This document shows positions 1-9,086 of a stretch of DNA of 64,000 nt, piece after piece; the stretch's first letter is position 1, and each line of letters opens with the position of its first letter. The position numbers and the translations under genes are program-made. The stretch comes from Stappia stellulata (GTDB taxonomy: Bacteria; Pseudomonadota; Alphaproteobacteria; Rhizobiales; Stappiaceae), in NCBI RefSeq assembly GCF_020176715.1, contig NZ_JAIVMF010000018.1, positions 1 to 64,000 on the forward strand, in the 5' to 3' direction. The notes beneath the pieces were generated by a model. The model saw only the letters and a program-made list of their open reading frames with translations, had not been told where the DNA came from and ran no database searches.

Positions 1-81
1 AGCCCCAGCCTGAGGTGGCTGGACCAATCTAACCCTGAACCAAAACCGCTCAAAACCTCAGAACCAAAACTGCAAAAAAAC

Positions 82-105
82 AAACCCGCCGAAATCGACG
101 GGTTT
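82..105 (-). terminator. Hairpin terminator, minus strand
   Basis: Inverted repeat AAACCCG / CGGGTTT with a 10-nt loop. Read on the minus strand it is followed by one G and seven T (positions 74-80), so it can end transcription arriving from panB. The first 172 bases contain no other recognisable feature besides the second hairpin at 118-143. Confidence 0.6.
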
Positions 106-117
106 GTCAGCAGTCTG

Positions 118-143
118 AGCCCGGCCATCTGGCCGGGCTTTCT
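118..143 (+). terminator. Hairpin terminator, plus strand
   Basis: Nine-base-pair stem AGCCCGGCC / GGCCGGGCT with an ATCT loop, followed on the plus strand by TTTCTCGTTT. It has the form of an intrinsic terminator for a plus-strand unit lying left of the window, converging on panB. Confidence 0.6.
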
Positions 144-172
144 CGTTTCAGCACCTCAATCAGACCGCGGCC

Positions 173-982
173 TTACCCGTAGCAATGTTCGGGTGCGGGA
201 TAGACACCCGTCTCGACCTCCTCGGCAAAAGCGCGAAACGCCGCCTCGATGCCGCCGGCCTGCGCCATGTAGTCCTTGACGAAGCGGGCCTTGCGCCCCG
301 GCGATACGCCCAGCATGTCGTGCATCACCAGCACCTGGGCATCCGTCGCCGGTCCCGCGCCGATCCCGATCACGGGGATCGAAAGCGACGCCGCAACCGC
401 CGCGCCGAGCGCATCGGGAACGCATTCCAGCACCAGCAGGCGCGCACCGGCCGCCTCCAGCAAAGCCGCATCGTCGCGGATGCGGCGGGCGGCTGCCTCA
501 TCGCGCCCCTGCACCTTGTAACCGCCGAGCATGTCCGCCGTTTGCGGCGTCAGCCCGAGATGCGCGCACGCCGGCACGCCGCGTTCGCTCAGAAAGCGCA
601 CGGTGTCGGCGAGCCATGCGCCACCCTCCAGCTTGACCGCATTTGCGCCGGCACGCATCAAGCGGGCCGCATTCTGCCCGGCCTCTTGCGGTGTGTAATA
701 GGTTCCAAGCGGGAGATCGGCGACGATCAGCGGCGCCGCTGCCCCGCAAGAGGCGATGCCGCGCGCCACGCAGGCGGTGTGATAGGCCATGTCCTCGAGG
801 GTGACGGACGCGGTCGAGGCACCGCCCTGGACGACCATGCCCAGGCTGTCGCCAACCAGCACCGACGCCACCCCGGCGCGGGCCGCTGCTCCCGCGAAGG
901 ACGCATCATAGGCGGTGACCATGGAAAAGCGTTTTCGCTCGGCTTTGAACTTGTTCAGTGTGGCGAGGGTGATCGCGGACAT
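173..982 (-). CDS. panB: 3-methyl-2-oxobutanoate hydroxymethyltransferase
   Basis: Cytosolic enzyme that transfers a hydroxymethyl group from methylenetetrahydrofolate to 3-methyl-2-oxobutanoate, giving ketopantoate, the first committed step to pantothenate and CoA. The 269-residue protein has the family length and its motifs: TAYDASFA near residue 23, VGDSLGMVVQG near 43, a KLEGG segment near 117, HLGLTPQ near 142 and GIGAG near 203. The ATG at 980-982 gives the usual N-terminus. It is divergent from sppA with a 193-base gap. panC is not adjacent on the visible side. Nothing looks damaged. Confidence 0.95.
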   Translation of the reverse strand: MSAITLATLNKFKAERKRFSMVTAYDASFAGAAARAGVASVLVGDSLGMVVQGGASTASVTLEDMAYHTACVARGIASCGAAAPLIVADLPLGTYYTPQEAGQNAARLMRAGANAVKLEGGAWLADTVRFLSERGVPACAHLGLTPQTADMLGGYKVQGRDEAAARRIRDDAALLEAAGARLLVLECVPDALGAAVAASLSIPVIGIGAGPATDAQVLVMHDMLGVSPGRKARFVKDYMAQAGGIEAAFRAFAEEVETGVYPAPEHCYG

Positions 983-1175
983 GACGACGAGGACACTCCT
1001 GTTGAATGACGGGCTCCGGAAGTCCTTTAGCCTGCCCTTATTGAGTGTACAATCAAGGCCCTGTGATCAGCCGCGGCAAAGAGGAATGTGCAATCAGACC
1101 GCTTCCGGGCTTTCCATCCGCGGCGCGGGGATGTAGCGATAAGGTCCCGACGACCAGAGAGAAGGCTCCTTGTTC

Positions 1176-2180
1176 ATGTCCCTCGATGCCGACGCCATCG
1201 TCGACCGCCGTCGCCTGCGCCGCAAAGTCACCTTCTGGCGGGTTGCTGCCTTCCTGGTCGCCATAACCGCCCTTGCGGGGATTATCGGCTGGAGTGGCGC
1301 CTTCGGCTCGATGTCGAAACGCTCGACGCATATCGCCCGGATTTCGATCGAGGGCGTCATCGTCGACGACAGACGGCGCCTGAAGCTGCTGGAAGACGTT
1401 GCCGAAAGCGACCGGGTCAAGGCCGTGATCCTCGACATCGATTCTCCCGGCGGATCCACCGTCGGGGGCGAGGCGCTTTACCAAAAGCTCCGCGAGCTTG
1501 CCGAGAAGAAGCCGGTCGTTGCCACCATCGGGACACTGGGCGCTTCCGCCGGATACATGACCGCGATCGCCGCCGATCATGTCGTCGCCCGCCACACATC
1601 TCTCACGGGCGCGATCGGCGTCTACATCCAGTACGGCAACATCAAGGGCCTGCTCGATTCAATCGGCGTGAAGGTCGACGTCGTTCGCTCCGGCCCGCTC
1701 AAGGCCGAACCGAATTTCTTTTCCGACACGCCCGAAGCCGCCCGCGAAAACCTCCAAGCGGTGATCGACGACAGCTACGATTGGTTCGTCGGGCTTGTCG
1801 CGGAGCGCCGCAAGATGAGCGACACGGAGGCAAGAAGCGTTGCCCAGGGCGGTATCTTCTCGGGCGAGCGAGCCCGGCAGCTCGGTCTCGTCGACGCCAT
1901 CGGCGGACGCGACGCAGCGCTCGCCTGGCTCAAGGAAGAGCACGACATTTCCTCCGATCTTCCCGTCGTGACCTGGTCCGTACCGGAAGAATACGACGAC
2001 CTGCCCTTCGCCGCGCGGATGTCGCATGCCGTGGGCCAGGGCATCGGCGCCACGGTTCTTGAAGCGCTTGGCGGCGCCGGAGCGCTTTTGGGAGAAGGCG
2101 TTGCGCTTGACGGTCTGGTATCCGTTTGGCACGCTCAGGACGCGTCGAACGCAAGCAGTGGCCCTGGGGGACGGGAATGA
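1176..2180 (+). CDS. sppA: Signal peptide peptidase SppA (short, S49 family)
   Basis: Membrane-anchored serine protease that degrades leftover signal peptides. The 334-residue length fits the short 36-kDa-type SppA, not the duplicated 67-kDa form. One membrane segment lies at about residues 22-42. The S49 core shows IDSPGG (about 88-93), the nucleophile in GASAG (Ser124) and the general-base lysine in SGPLK (Lys176). A TTG two codons earlier is possible, but the ATG at 1176 is preferred. The stop overlaps the start of ihfB as ATGA, so the two are probably translationally coupled. Confidence 0.92.
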   Translation: MSLDADAIVDRRRLRRKVTFWRVAAFLVAITALAGIIGWSGAFGSMSKRSTHIARISIEGVIVDDRRRLKLLEDVAESDRVKAVILDIDSPGGSTVGGEALYQKLRELAEKKPVVATIGTLGASAGYMTAIAADHVVARHTSLTGAIGVYIQYGNIKGLLDSIGVKVDVVRSGPLKAEPNFFSDTPEAARENLQAVIDDSYDWFVGLVAERRKMSDTEARSVAQGGIFSGERARQLGLVDAIGGRDAALAWLKEEHDISSDLPVVTWSVPEEYDDLPFAARMSHAVGQGIGATVLEALGGAGALLGEGVALDGLVSVWHAQDASNASSGPGGRE

Positions 2181-2473
2181 TCAAGTCGGAACTGGTGCAG
2201 CGGATTGCCGAACAAAATCCGCACCTCTACCAGCGGGACGTGGAAAACATCGTCAACGCCATTCTCGACGAGATCACCAACGCCCTTCGGAACGGGAACC
2301 GCGTCGAATTGCGCGGCTTCGGAGCCTTCTCGGTGAAGAACCGGCCGGCGCGCACCGGACGCAATCCACGGACCGGCCAGAAGGTCGACGTGGACGAGAA
2401 ATACGTGCCGTTCTTCAAGACCGGCAAGGAGATGCGCGAGCGTCTGAACGACGGCGACGGATCCGAGGACTGA
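2177..2473 (+). CDS. ihfB: Integration host factor subunit beta
   Basis: Nucleoid protein that pairs with IHF-alpha and bends DNA sharply at specific sites, assisting replication, recombination and transcription. The 98-residue product starts [11 protein letters not shown] and contains the beta-arm motif GRNPRTG with the minor-groove-intercalating proline at residue 64. The reading frame is open upstream, but the ATG at 2177 overlaps the sppA stop as ATGA and gives the family N-terminus. It sits between sppA and a LapA-like gene, an arrangement common in alphaproteobacteria. Confidence 0.95.
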   Translation: MIKSELVQRIAEQNPHLYQRDVENIVNAILDEITNALRNGNRVELRGFGAFSVKNRPARTGRNPRTGQKVDVDEKYVPFFKTGKEMRERLNDGDGSED

Positions 2474-2562
2474 CGCCACGCCCCCGTATCGCCGGCCTGA
2501 CAACGGCTTCCGGCGATGCGTCACCACACGCCCAAGACGTATCAAATGCGGGAGAACATGCC

Positions 2563-2916
2563 GTGAGGCGGTTGATCAAGAACCTGGTGCTCATTCCGAT
2601 CGCGATCGTGCTCATCGCACTCGCGGTCGCCAATCGCCATACGGTGACCTTGTCGCTCGACCCGTTCTCGCCTGCAGATCCGGCCATCAGCATCAACGCA
2701 CCGCTGTTCTGGTATCTGTTCGCCGCCGTTGCCTTCGGCGTTCTGATCGGCGGCATCGCCTCCTGGGCCGGCCAGGGTAAATGGCGCAAGGAAGCGCGCG
2801 TCAAGCGCCGCGAAGCCGACCGCTGGCACAATGAGGCCGACCGGCTCAAGGCCGTGCATGAACCGGCCAAGGGGCCGGCGCTGCCCGCTCCGACCTCGTC
2901 GCGAAACGCGGCCTAA
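2563..2916 (+). CDS. LapA-domain (DUF1049) membrane protein
   Basis: Small inner-membrane protein of 117 residues with two predicted membrane segments (about 5-23 and 43-64) and a charged, lysine/arginine-rich cytoplasmic tail. This matches the LapA/YciS family, which in E. coli works in assembly and regulation of the lipopolysaccharide machinery; its role here is inferred from family only. Translation is placed at the GTG at 2563, eight bases after a GGAGA ribosome-binding site. It is the third gene after sppA-ihfB, 89 bases downstream. Its last four bases overlap the end of the convergent gene at 2913. Confidence 0.75.
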   Translation: MRRLIKNLVLIPIAIVLIALAVANRHTVTLSLDPFSPADPAISINAPLFWYLFAAVAFGVLIGGIASWAGQGKWRKEARVKRREADRWHNEADRLKAVHEPAKGPALPAPTSSRNAA

Positions 2917-3299
2917 GACGGTTCGACGGGCGTCATCCACCCGGTAACCGCGCCTTCCGGGTCGCGGACGATCGCAATCCGACCCACTCCCTCGACGTCG
3001 AACGGCGTGCGAAGAATGCTGCCGCCGGCGCCGACGGCCGCCTCCAGCCGCGCATCGACATCATCCACCGCGATGTAGGACATCCAGTGCGGCTGCATCT
3101 GCGGGTCGTCCATCATATGGATGTCGAACAGGCCGGCCACCGGCGCCTCGCCGCTGGCCATGACGAGCCAGTAGGTGCCCTCAGGCATGGGCATGGGCGC
3201 GAAGGTCCAGCCAAGCGCGGCGCCGTAGAAGGCCTTCGCGCCCTCCACGTCACGGGTCATCAGTTCATTCCAGTAGAATACACCGTGTGCGACAGGCAT
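2913..3299 (-). CDS. VOC (glyoxalase/bleomycin-resistance) family protein
   Basis: A 128-residue protein with one paired beta-alpha-beta-beta-beta vicinal-oxygen-chelate unit. It opens with VFYWNELMTRD and has FYGAALGWTF near residue 24 and a closing IVRDPEGA near 110, a pattern of the CFP-30B / lactoylglutathione-lyase-like group. Substrate cannot be assigned; members include metal-dependent enzymes and binding proteins, and this copy is a single half-unit that would have to dimerise. It converges on the LapA-like gene with a four-base overlap (2913-2916). Confidence 0.8.
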   Translation of the reverse strand: MPVAHGVFYWNELMTRDVEGAKAFYGAALGWTFAPMPMPEGTYWLVMASGEAPVAGLFDIHMMDDPQMQPHWMSYIAVDDVDARLEAAVGAGGSILRTPFDVEGVGRIAIVRDPEGAVTGWMTPVEPS

Positions 3300-3458
3300 T
3301 AGGTCCCCCGGGTTTCACGCCTCACGGAACGAAACACGCCTCACGTGCGGCATTGGTTGCCACCACCTTGAGAATAATAAACCGAAACGGCCGGCAACGC
3401 ACGCAGTGCGGATGAGGCGACACCTCCAAAGAAGCGGCGGGTTGGACGACGGCTGCCG

Positions 3459-4079
3459 TCAGGAGCGGTCCTGCGGCGGCGCATAGGGGGGAAGAGACCA
3501 GCCCTTGAGGATCGCCCCGCCGCGCAGGAGCAGCGCACAGGCGGCTCCTGCCAGCGCCGCCGGCCAGGAGGGAACCGAGAGCGCCGCCAGCCCTACATAG
3601 ACACCGGCGCCGGCAAAGGCAGCAGTGAGATAGATCTCCGGCTTCAGCAGCGCGGACGGCTGTCCGGCGATCGTATCGCGAATGATCCCGCCGAAGGTCG
3701 CTGTGGCAACCCCCATGAGGACGGCGACCACCGGCGGATAGCCGAGCGACAGGGTCTTCGCCGCGCCCATCACCGAATAGGACGCAACGCCGACGCTGTC
3801 CGCCCAACGCAAGGGACGGTCGACCCTTTCCACCCAGGCCGCGGCAAACCACATCGCGGCGCCGATGCCGAGACAGACAAGGAGATAGAGCTGGTTCCCG
3901 ACCCAGAAGATCGGCACGCCAAGCACGAGATCGCGCAGGGTTCCGCCGCCAACGCCGGTGAAGACCGCAAAGAACAGAAAGGCCAGAAAGTCGAGCCGAA
4001 GCCGGGACGCAACGATTGCGCCGGTTACGGCGAACACCGCAACACCCAGGAAATCAAGAAGCTGAAGCATGGTCGCCAT
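3459..4079 (-). CDS. TRIC-type cation channel family protein (UPF0126, YicG-like)
   Basis: Integral membrane protein of about 206 residues with seven hydrophobic segments in two UPF0126 repeats, each carrying the GGG(T/I)xRD motif (GGGTLRD in the first, GGIIRD in the second). Prokaryotic TRIC proteins form trimeric monovalent-cation channels; the exact ion here is unknown. The frame is open 32 codons further upstream, but that extension is polar and unlike the family, so the ATG at 4079 was chosen. It lies downstream of grpE on the same strand, beyond a terminator, and probably has its own promoter. Confidence 0.8.
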   Translation of the reverse strand: MATMLQLLDFLGVAVFAVTGAIVASRLRLDFLAFLFFAVFTGVGGGTLRDLVLGVPIFWVGNQLYLLVCLGIGAAMWFAAAWVERVDRPLRWADSVGVASYSVMGAAKTLSLGYPPVVAVLMGVATATFGGIIRDTIAGQPSALLKPEIYLTAAFAGAGVYVGLAALSVPSWPAALAGAACALLLRGGAILKGWSLPPYAPPQDRS

Positions 4080-4159
4080 TTTCGGCCCCGGTTGTTCTCG
4101 CACGTCCGATCCGACGGAAACGCCCGTCGGCCCGGGCCGGCCTGAAGGGATGCAGACAC

Positions 4160-4188
4160 AAAAAGACGCGGTCACCCGGGGTGCCGCG
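4160..4188 (-). terminator. Terminator of grpE
   Basis: On the minus strand, interrupted stem CGCGG-CACC / GGTG-CCGCG with a three-base loop, followed by TCTTTTTG. It lies 44 bases after the grpE stop and closes the trxA-grpE stretch. Confidence 0.6.
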
Positions 4189-4231
4189 CCTTCATTCGGG
4201 CCATCGACCCGGCCCAGATCCGTGGACCGTC

Positions 4232-4885
4232 TCAGGCGGTCTTGTCGACGGTCGCCCCCGGTTCGGCCTGCGGCGCGTCGGGCTTGCGCTCCTTCGGACC
4301 GCCCTTCGACACGCCGACCATTGCCGGGCGCAGGACGCGATCGCCGATAATGTAGCCGGCCTGGACAACCTGCACCACGGTGTTGTTCGGCACCTCGGTG
4401 TTGGGCACCTCGAACATCGCCTGATGGAAGTTCGGATCGAAGCGCTCGCCTTCCGGGTTGAGCTTCTTAACACCGTGCTTCTCGAGCTGGTTGATCATCT
4501 CCCGCTCGGTCAATTCGACGCCCTCGATCAAGACGCGCATGGCTTCGTCGGCCGATGCCCGCGCATCGTCGGAAATCGCATCGAGCGCGCGGCGCAGGTT
4601 GTCGCTGACGCCGAGCATGTCACGCGCGAAATTCGCAACCGAATACTGTCGGCTTTCGCGGACTTCCTTTTCCGTGCGCCGACGGAGGTTTTCCATTTCC
4701 GCCATGGTGCGAAGGACACGGTCCTTCATCTCGGCGTTTTCGCTGCGAAGCGCTTCCACCGGATCGACCGCACCCTCGCCGTCCGCCATGTCGTTCGCGG
4801 CGGCATGTGCCTCATCCGCAACGGCCTCATTGGCGGCGTTTTCTTCCGGATTGTCATTCGGAGTGTTGCTGGTGTCGCTCATCAT
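4232..4885 (-). CDS. grpE: Nucleotide exchange factor GrpE
   Basis: Co-chaperone that releases ADP from DnaK during heat-shock protein folding. The 217-residue protein has an acidic, low-complexity N-terminus (1-45), a long coiled coil (about 50-130) including [13 protein letters not shown], and the C-terminal beta domain ending in VVQAGY...[11 protein letters not shown] (about 170-195). Two adjacent ATG codons (4885 and 4882) are both possible starts. It lies 271 bases downstream of trxA and is separated from it by a hairpin, so it may be transcribed separately. dnaK and dnaJ are not in the window. Confidence 0.95.
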   Translation of the reverse strand: MMSDTSNTPNDNPEENAANEAVADEAHAAANDMADGEGAVDPVEALRSENAEMKDRVLRTMAEMENLRRRTEKEVRESRQYSVANFARDMLGVSDNLRRALDAISDDARASADEAMRVLIEGVELTEREMINQLEKHGVKKLNPEGERFDPNFHQAMFEVPNTEVPNNTVVQVVQAGYIIGDRVLRPAMVGVSKGGPKERKPDAPQAEPGATVDKTA

Positions 4886-4984
4886 ATACCCGAAACTGTC
4901 TGACGCGTATGACTGTGTGACGCGTATGGACGATCCCGCCCGGAGGCGGAGATCGGCGGAGACCCGCCTTTAAGACGCAACGAA

Positions 4985-5020
4985 CCCCGTGTCCAGTCCG
5001 GCAAGCGGAAGGACACGGGG
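4985..5020 (-). terminator. Hairpin downstream of trxA
   Basis: Perfect 10-base arms CCCCGTGTCC / GGACACGGGG enclosing a second TCCG / CGGA stem. On the minus strand it is followed by TTCGTT, a weak T-run. It probably ends or attenuates transcription after trxA. Confidence 0.5.
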
Positions 5021-5156
5021 CGCGCGCATGCGCGAATGTTCACTTGCCCCCGGAGACCGGATCCGCCGAGACGGCCGGGTCCGGTGCGGTCCTGCCTGCC
5101 TGCCCTGAAGCGACCGCATCGCGATTCGCTTCCAGGCCCGGCGGCAATGACGACCG

Positions 5157-5477
5157 TCAGGACGACGTCTTGATCCAGTCCGCAAGCTTGTTCTTGGGCG
5201 CGGCGCCGATCTGCGTGGACACCGGCTCTCCATCCTTGAACATGATCAGCGTCGGGATCGACCGGACGCCGTACTTCAAGGCGATGTTCTGGTTCTCGTC
5301 GATGTTGAGCTTGGCGATCGTCACCTGCTCGCCCATCTCGTCGGAGATTTCCTCAAGCGCCGGCGCGATCATCTTGCAAGGGCCGCACCATTCCGCCCAG
5401 AAATCAACGACAACCGGGCCCGATGCCTTCAGGACATCGTTTTCAAAGGATTCATCCGTCACGACTGCGGTGGCCAT
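5157..5477 (-). CDS. trxA: Thioredoxin
   Basis: Cytosolic protein-disulfide reductase of 106 residues, the usual length. The active-site WCGPC is at about residues 30-34, followed by [10 protein letters not shown], the cis-proline loop [11 protein letters not shown] is near 75, and the C-terminal helix ends LADWIKTSS. It follows addA on the same strand with a 75-base gap, an order seen in many Rhizobiales. A hairpin downstream separates it from grpE. Confidence 0.96.
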   Translation of the reverse strand: MATAVVTDESFENDVLKASGPVVVDFWAEWCGPCKMIAPALEEISDEMGEQVTIAKLNIDENQNIALKYGVRSIPTLIMFKDGEPVSTQIGAAPKNKLADWIKTSS

Positions 5478-5552
5478 TTCTTGCCCTTTCCAAAATCACG
5501 AATGCGACTGCATTCTTCGTTGCGCTGAACGTAGGAAGCCGGCCCGCCCGCG

Positions 5553-8500
5553 TCAAGCGAGCGATCCGTCCATCGCCGCCCCGCCCGACTGCGCGGTCAG
5601 CGCCGCAAGGGCCGCCTCGAGACGGTCCTGCGAAATCTCCCTCAACACCGGCCGCGCAGTGTAGAGCAAAGCCGCGCGCACCGCACGACCGGGATAGATC
5701 TCCTGCAACAGGGCGCGATAGACGGCGAGCTGGGCCACATAGGCCTCGCCGATGTCCTCCGTCGCATCCGGCACCCGCCGGTCGGTCTTGAAATCGACAA
5801 CCAGCACCGCCGCCTCCGTCACACACAACCGGTCGATCTGGCCGGAGACGTCAACGCTGCTGCCGTCATCCAGCGAAAGCTGGCCGACGAGCGGCACTTC
5901 CGTGAGCGCGCGGGTGGAAAACACCTCGGCGAAGGCAGGCTCCGCGAGAACGGCACAGGCTTCGTCGGCCAGCGCATCCGTATTGCCGGCAAGCTCGGGC
6001 GCAAGACCGGCCTTCAGATAGCGACGCGCCGCCGAAAGCCTATCCTCGGGGGCCAGGTCCGGCAGGAGCTGAAGCAGCCGGTGCAGATGCCGGCCACGCT
6101 CCAGCGCCAGCGACTGGCGCGCACGGGCGACCGCGAGTTCCTCCACCGGCGCAAGCTCGGCCGGGCCGTCCTTGGTTTCCATTTCCTCAAAGGCCGCCGA
6201 CGGCTGCAGGCGGCGCGGCCGCACAACGGGCGCAACCGGCGCATGCAGCCAAGCGGGAAGACGGGCCACAGGCGCGGCATCGGCCCCGCCTCGAGGGGCA
6301 CGCGCGCCGAGCTGCGGCGGATCGCAATGGGTGCCGCGCGCCTGCCATACACGGCAGGGGTCGCCGGTCGCGGTCACGCCATCGCGGGCGTCGGGGTCCA
6401 GTCCGGCAGCAACGAGGCGGTGCCAGCAGCCGTCCTTCTGGCCGCTCGCGGGCGCCCAGCCGCAGACGACGAGCCGGTCGCGGGCCCGCGTCATCGCCAC
6501 ATAGAGCAACCGCCGGTATTCCTCTTCCGCCGCCGTTCTGAGGGTCGCAAGCGCCTCTTCGTGCCAGTCCGTGCGCGAGGCCTTGGGCGGCAGCCAGACA
6601 AGTGCCTCGGGCGCGGCCTTGTCGTCTGAACGCCGGCGCGCCAGAAACGCCGGATCGTGTTGCGACACCACCGGTGCCGCTCCGCTGTCGACCAGGATGA
6701 CCAGCGGCGCTTCCAGCCCCTTGGCGCCATGCACGGTCATGATGCGCACGACCCCGCGTGCGGCGTTCAGCTCGCGCTTGACCTGCGTCGGCGCGGCGGC
6801 GAACCAGGCGAGAAACCCTTCAAGCCCCGGCGTGCCCGTCTGTTCGAACGTCAGGGTGAGCGCCAGGAACTCATCAAGGACATCGTCGACCTCCGTGCCC
6901 ATGCGGGCGCGAAAGGCGGCGCGCGCGCCGTCGGCGGACAAGAGCCTGGAGAAAAACTCGAAGGGCGGCATGAAGTCGGCGCGCGCGCGCAACTCTTCGA
7001 TCCGGGCGCGAACGGCATCAAGCGCCGGATCGGCCTGCGCGCAGCGCACCAGCGACTGCCACAGCGTCCCGCGCCGCAGCGTCACCCCGTCCGGCCGGGC
7101 AACGCGATAAAGCGCGTCGTCGTCGAGCCCGAACAGCGGGCTCTTCAAGACGGCTGCAAGCGACAGGTCGTCCTCGGGCAGCAGCAGGAAGCGGCCAAGC
7201 GCGATCAGGTCCTCCACCGCGATATGCTCGTTGAGGATGAGGCGGTCGCTGCCGGCGACCGGAACGCCGGCCTGCTTCAGCGCGCGGGTCAGCGCATCGA
7301 CGAAGGCGCCGCGCTTGCGCACCAGCACAAGCACATCCTCGGGATCGGCCTCGCCGTTTCGCCACCATGCCTCGACGGTCTCCGCGATCCGGCCCGCCAG
7401 CCGGATTATCGGGTTTCCGGCGGACAGGCGGTCGATCGGCTCCCTCCAGTCGTCCGGCGTCTCGACGGCGTCGCTTTCCTCCGGCGGCCAGATCTCCACA
7501 TACCCCGGCTCGTTACGGCGCACGGCCTCATGCACGGGCGGCACCTGCTCCTGCGCCAGTCCACGGTGCACCTCTGGGGCGGCAAAGACCGTATCGACCG
7601 CGGACAGGACGTCAGGGCGGGAGCGGAACGACAGGGTCAGCTCGACCCGGGAAAAGGCGGTCTCCGCATCCTGCGCCCGCTTCTGGAAATAGGTGCGCAT
7701 CTCGGCGAAATAGGCAGGCACCGCGCCCTGGAACGAATAGATCGACTGTTTCTCGTCGCCGACCGCGAAAAGGGTCCGCGTGCGCGGGTTCGCCGATGCG
7801 CCGGCGAAGAACTCCTCCGCCAGGGCCCGGATCACCTGCCACTGGTGCGGGCTGGTGTCCTGGGCCTCGTCGACCAGAATATGATCTAGGCCCTGATCGA
7901 GCTTGTATTGCACCCAAAGGGCGGCATCCGCGCGCGACAGCAGGCTCGCGGTGCGCACGATCAGATCCTCGAAGTCCATCAGCCCGCGCCGGGTCTTCTC
8001 GCGCTCATAGGCCTGCAGCATCGCATCCGCCAGGAGCAACGCGGCTTGCGTTCCCGCAAGCGTATAGGCCGCCCGCCGTCGCGCCAGAAGATCGAGCAGC
8101 CGCTCCTGCTCGGCGACGAGCCGCTCGATGATCTGCGGATCGGCAGTCGCGACCGCCTTGCCGGCAAGCGCCTTGGTCGGCGACAGGTCCTTGTTGAGAA
8201 AGACGGAGAGCCAGAGATCGCGCCACTGCGCCGGATCCTCGCACCCGACGGCAGCCCGCAGGCGATCCGCGCGCTTGCCGTCGGTCGCGGTTCCCTGCGC
8301 CAGCGCCTCGGCGATTGTCCGCGCGGCTACATCGTCAATCGTGCGCTCGTCGAACACACGCGCCTCGAGCGACGCCACTGTATCCTGCTCGGAAAGCCCG
8401 AAGAGACGTTGCAACTCGCCAAGCGCCAGGTCCGGCGAGCCGGCGTGCTGCAGCCAGCGGCGCAGCTGGTCGCGCTTGGCGACCAGTTCGCCAAGCGCGG

Positions 8501-9086
8501 TCTCGACGGACTTGTCGGGCAATTCGGCAATGAGAAAGACGAGCGCGCGGCCGAGCGGACTGTCGGGCGAGCGTTCGGCGCGCGCCAGCACCTGTGCCCT
8601 TGCGGTTGCCAGAAGGTCCGCCGACTGGCGGTCGTCCAGCACGGAGAAATGCCCGGCGACATTGGCCTCCAGCGGGAACTGGTGCAGCAGGGCCTCGCAA
8701 AAGGCGTGGATCGTCTGGATCTTCAGCCCGCCGGGCGTTTCCAGCGCGGTCGCAAACAGATGCCGCGCCCGGGCCAGGCGGCGGGCATCGGGCACGCGCC
8801 CCTCGATGTCCCGCACCTCCTCGCTCAGCCGCGCGTCGTCATAGGTCGTCCAGTGGCCCAGCGTCTCGAACACGCGCGTTTGCATTTCCGATGCGGCGGC
8901 CTTGGTAAAGGTCAGGCACAGGATGCGCGACGGCGCTGTTCCGGCAAGCAGCAGGCGGATGACGCGCCGGGCGAGCACGAAGGTCTTGCCCGAACCCGCG
9001 TTGGCGCTCACCCAGACGGACCGCTCCGGATCGGCGGCCAGGCCCTGCCGCTCGCGGGTGGCTGCCGGGATCTCGATCTTGCTCAC
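5553..9086 (-). CDS. addA: Double-strand break repair helicase-nuclease AddA
   Basis: ATP-driven 3'-5' helicase subunit and one of two nucleases of AddAB, which resects double-strand breaks for RecA recombination. The 1177-residue protein has an N-terminal UvrD/RecB motor with Walker A ANAGSGKT near residue 30, LVDEAQD motif II near 398, the motif VMTVHGAKGLE-like segment IMTVHGAKGLEAPLV near 790, and YVAMTRARDRL near 860. The C-terminal RecB-type nuclease shows GQIDRL followed by VVDFKTDR. The GTG at 9086 overlaps the addB stop as GTGA, which decides the start. No frame damage is visible over 3.5 kb. Confidence 0.95.
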   Translation of the reverse strand: MSKIEIPAATRERQGLAADPERSVWVSANAGSGKTFVLARRVIRLLLAGTAPSRILCLTFTKAAASEMQTRVFETLGHWTTYDDARLSEEVRDIEGRVPDARRLARARHLFATALETPGGLKIQTIHAFCEALLHQFPLEANVAGHFSVLDDRQSADLLATARAQVLARAERSPDSPLGRALVFLIAELPDKSVETALGELVAKRDQLRRWLQHAGSPDLALGELQRLFGLSEQDTVASLEARVFDERTIDDVAARTIAEALAQGTATDGKRADRLRAAVGCEDPAQWRDLWLSVFLNKDLSPTKALAGKAVATADPQIIERLVAEQERLLDLLARRRAAYTLAGTQAALLLADAMLQAYEREKTRRGLMDFEDLIVRTASLLSRADAALWVQYKLDQGLDHILVDEAQDTSPHQWQVIRALAEEFFAGASANPRTRTLFAVGDEKQSIYSFQGAVPAYFAEMRTYFQKRAQDAETAFSRVELTLSFRSRPDVLSAVDTVFAAPEVHRGLAQEQVPPVHEAVRRNEPGYVEIWPPEESDAVETPDDWREPIDRLSAGNPIIRLAGRIAETVEAWWRNGEADPEDVLVLVRKRGAFVDALTRALKQAGVPVAGSDRLILNEHIAVEDLIALGRFLLLPEDDLSLAAVLKSPLFGLDDDALYRVARPDGVTLRRGTLWQSLVRCAQADPALDAVRARIEELRARADFMPPFEFFSRLLSADGARAAFRARMGTEVDDVLDEFLALTLTFEQTGTPGLEGFLAWFAAAPTQVKRELNAARGVVRIMTVHGAKGLEAPLVILVDSGAAPVVSQHDPAFLARRRSDDKAAPEALVWLPPKASRTDWHEEALATLRTAAEEEYRRLLYVAMTRARDRLVVCGWAPASGQKDGCWHRLVAAGLDPDARDGVTATGDPCRVWQARGTHCDPPQLGARAPRGGADAAPVARLPAWLHAPVAPVVRPRRLQPSAAFEEMETKDGPAELAPVEELAVARARQSLALERGRHLHRLLQLLPDLAPEDRLSAARRYLKAGLAPELAGNTDALADEACAVLAEPAFAEVFSTRALTEVPLVGQLSLDDGSSVDVSGQIDRLCVTEAAVLVVDFKTDRRVPDATEDIGEAYVAQLAVYRALLQEIYPGRAVRAALLYTARPVLREISQDRLEAALAALTAQSGGAAMDGSLA

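Noticed and set aside
185-1009. Long open frame on the plus strand opposite panB
   Set aside because: Its translation is Arg/His-rich and low in family-like structure; panB on the other strand explains the region fully. Many such shadow frames occur in this GC-rich window.
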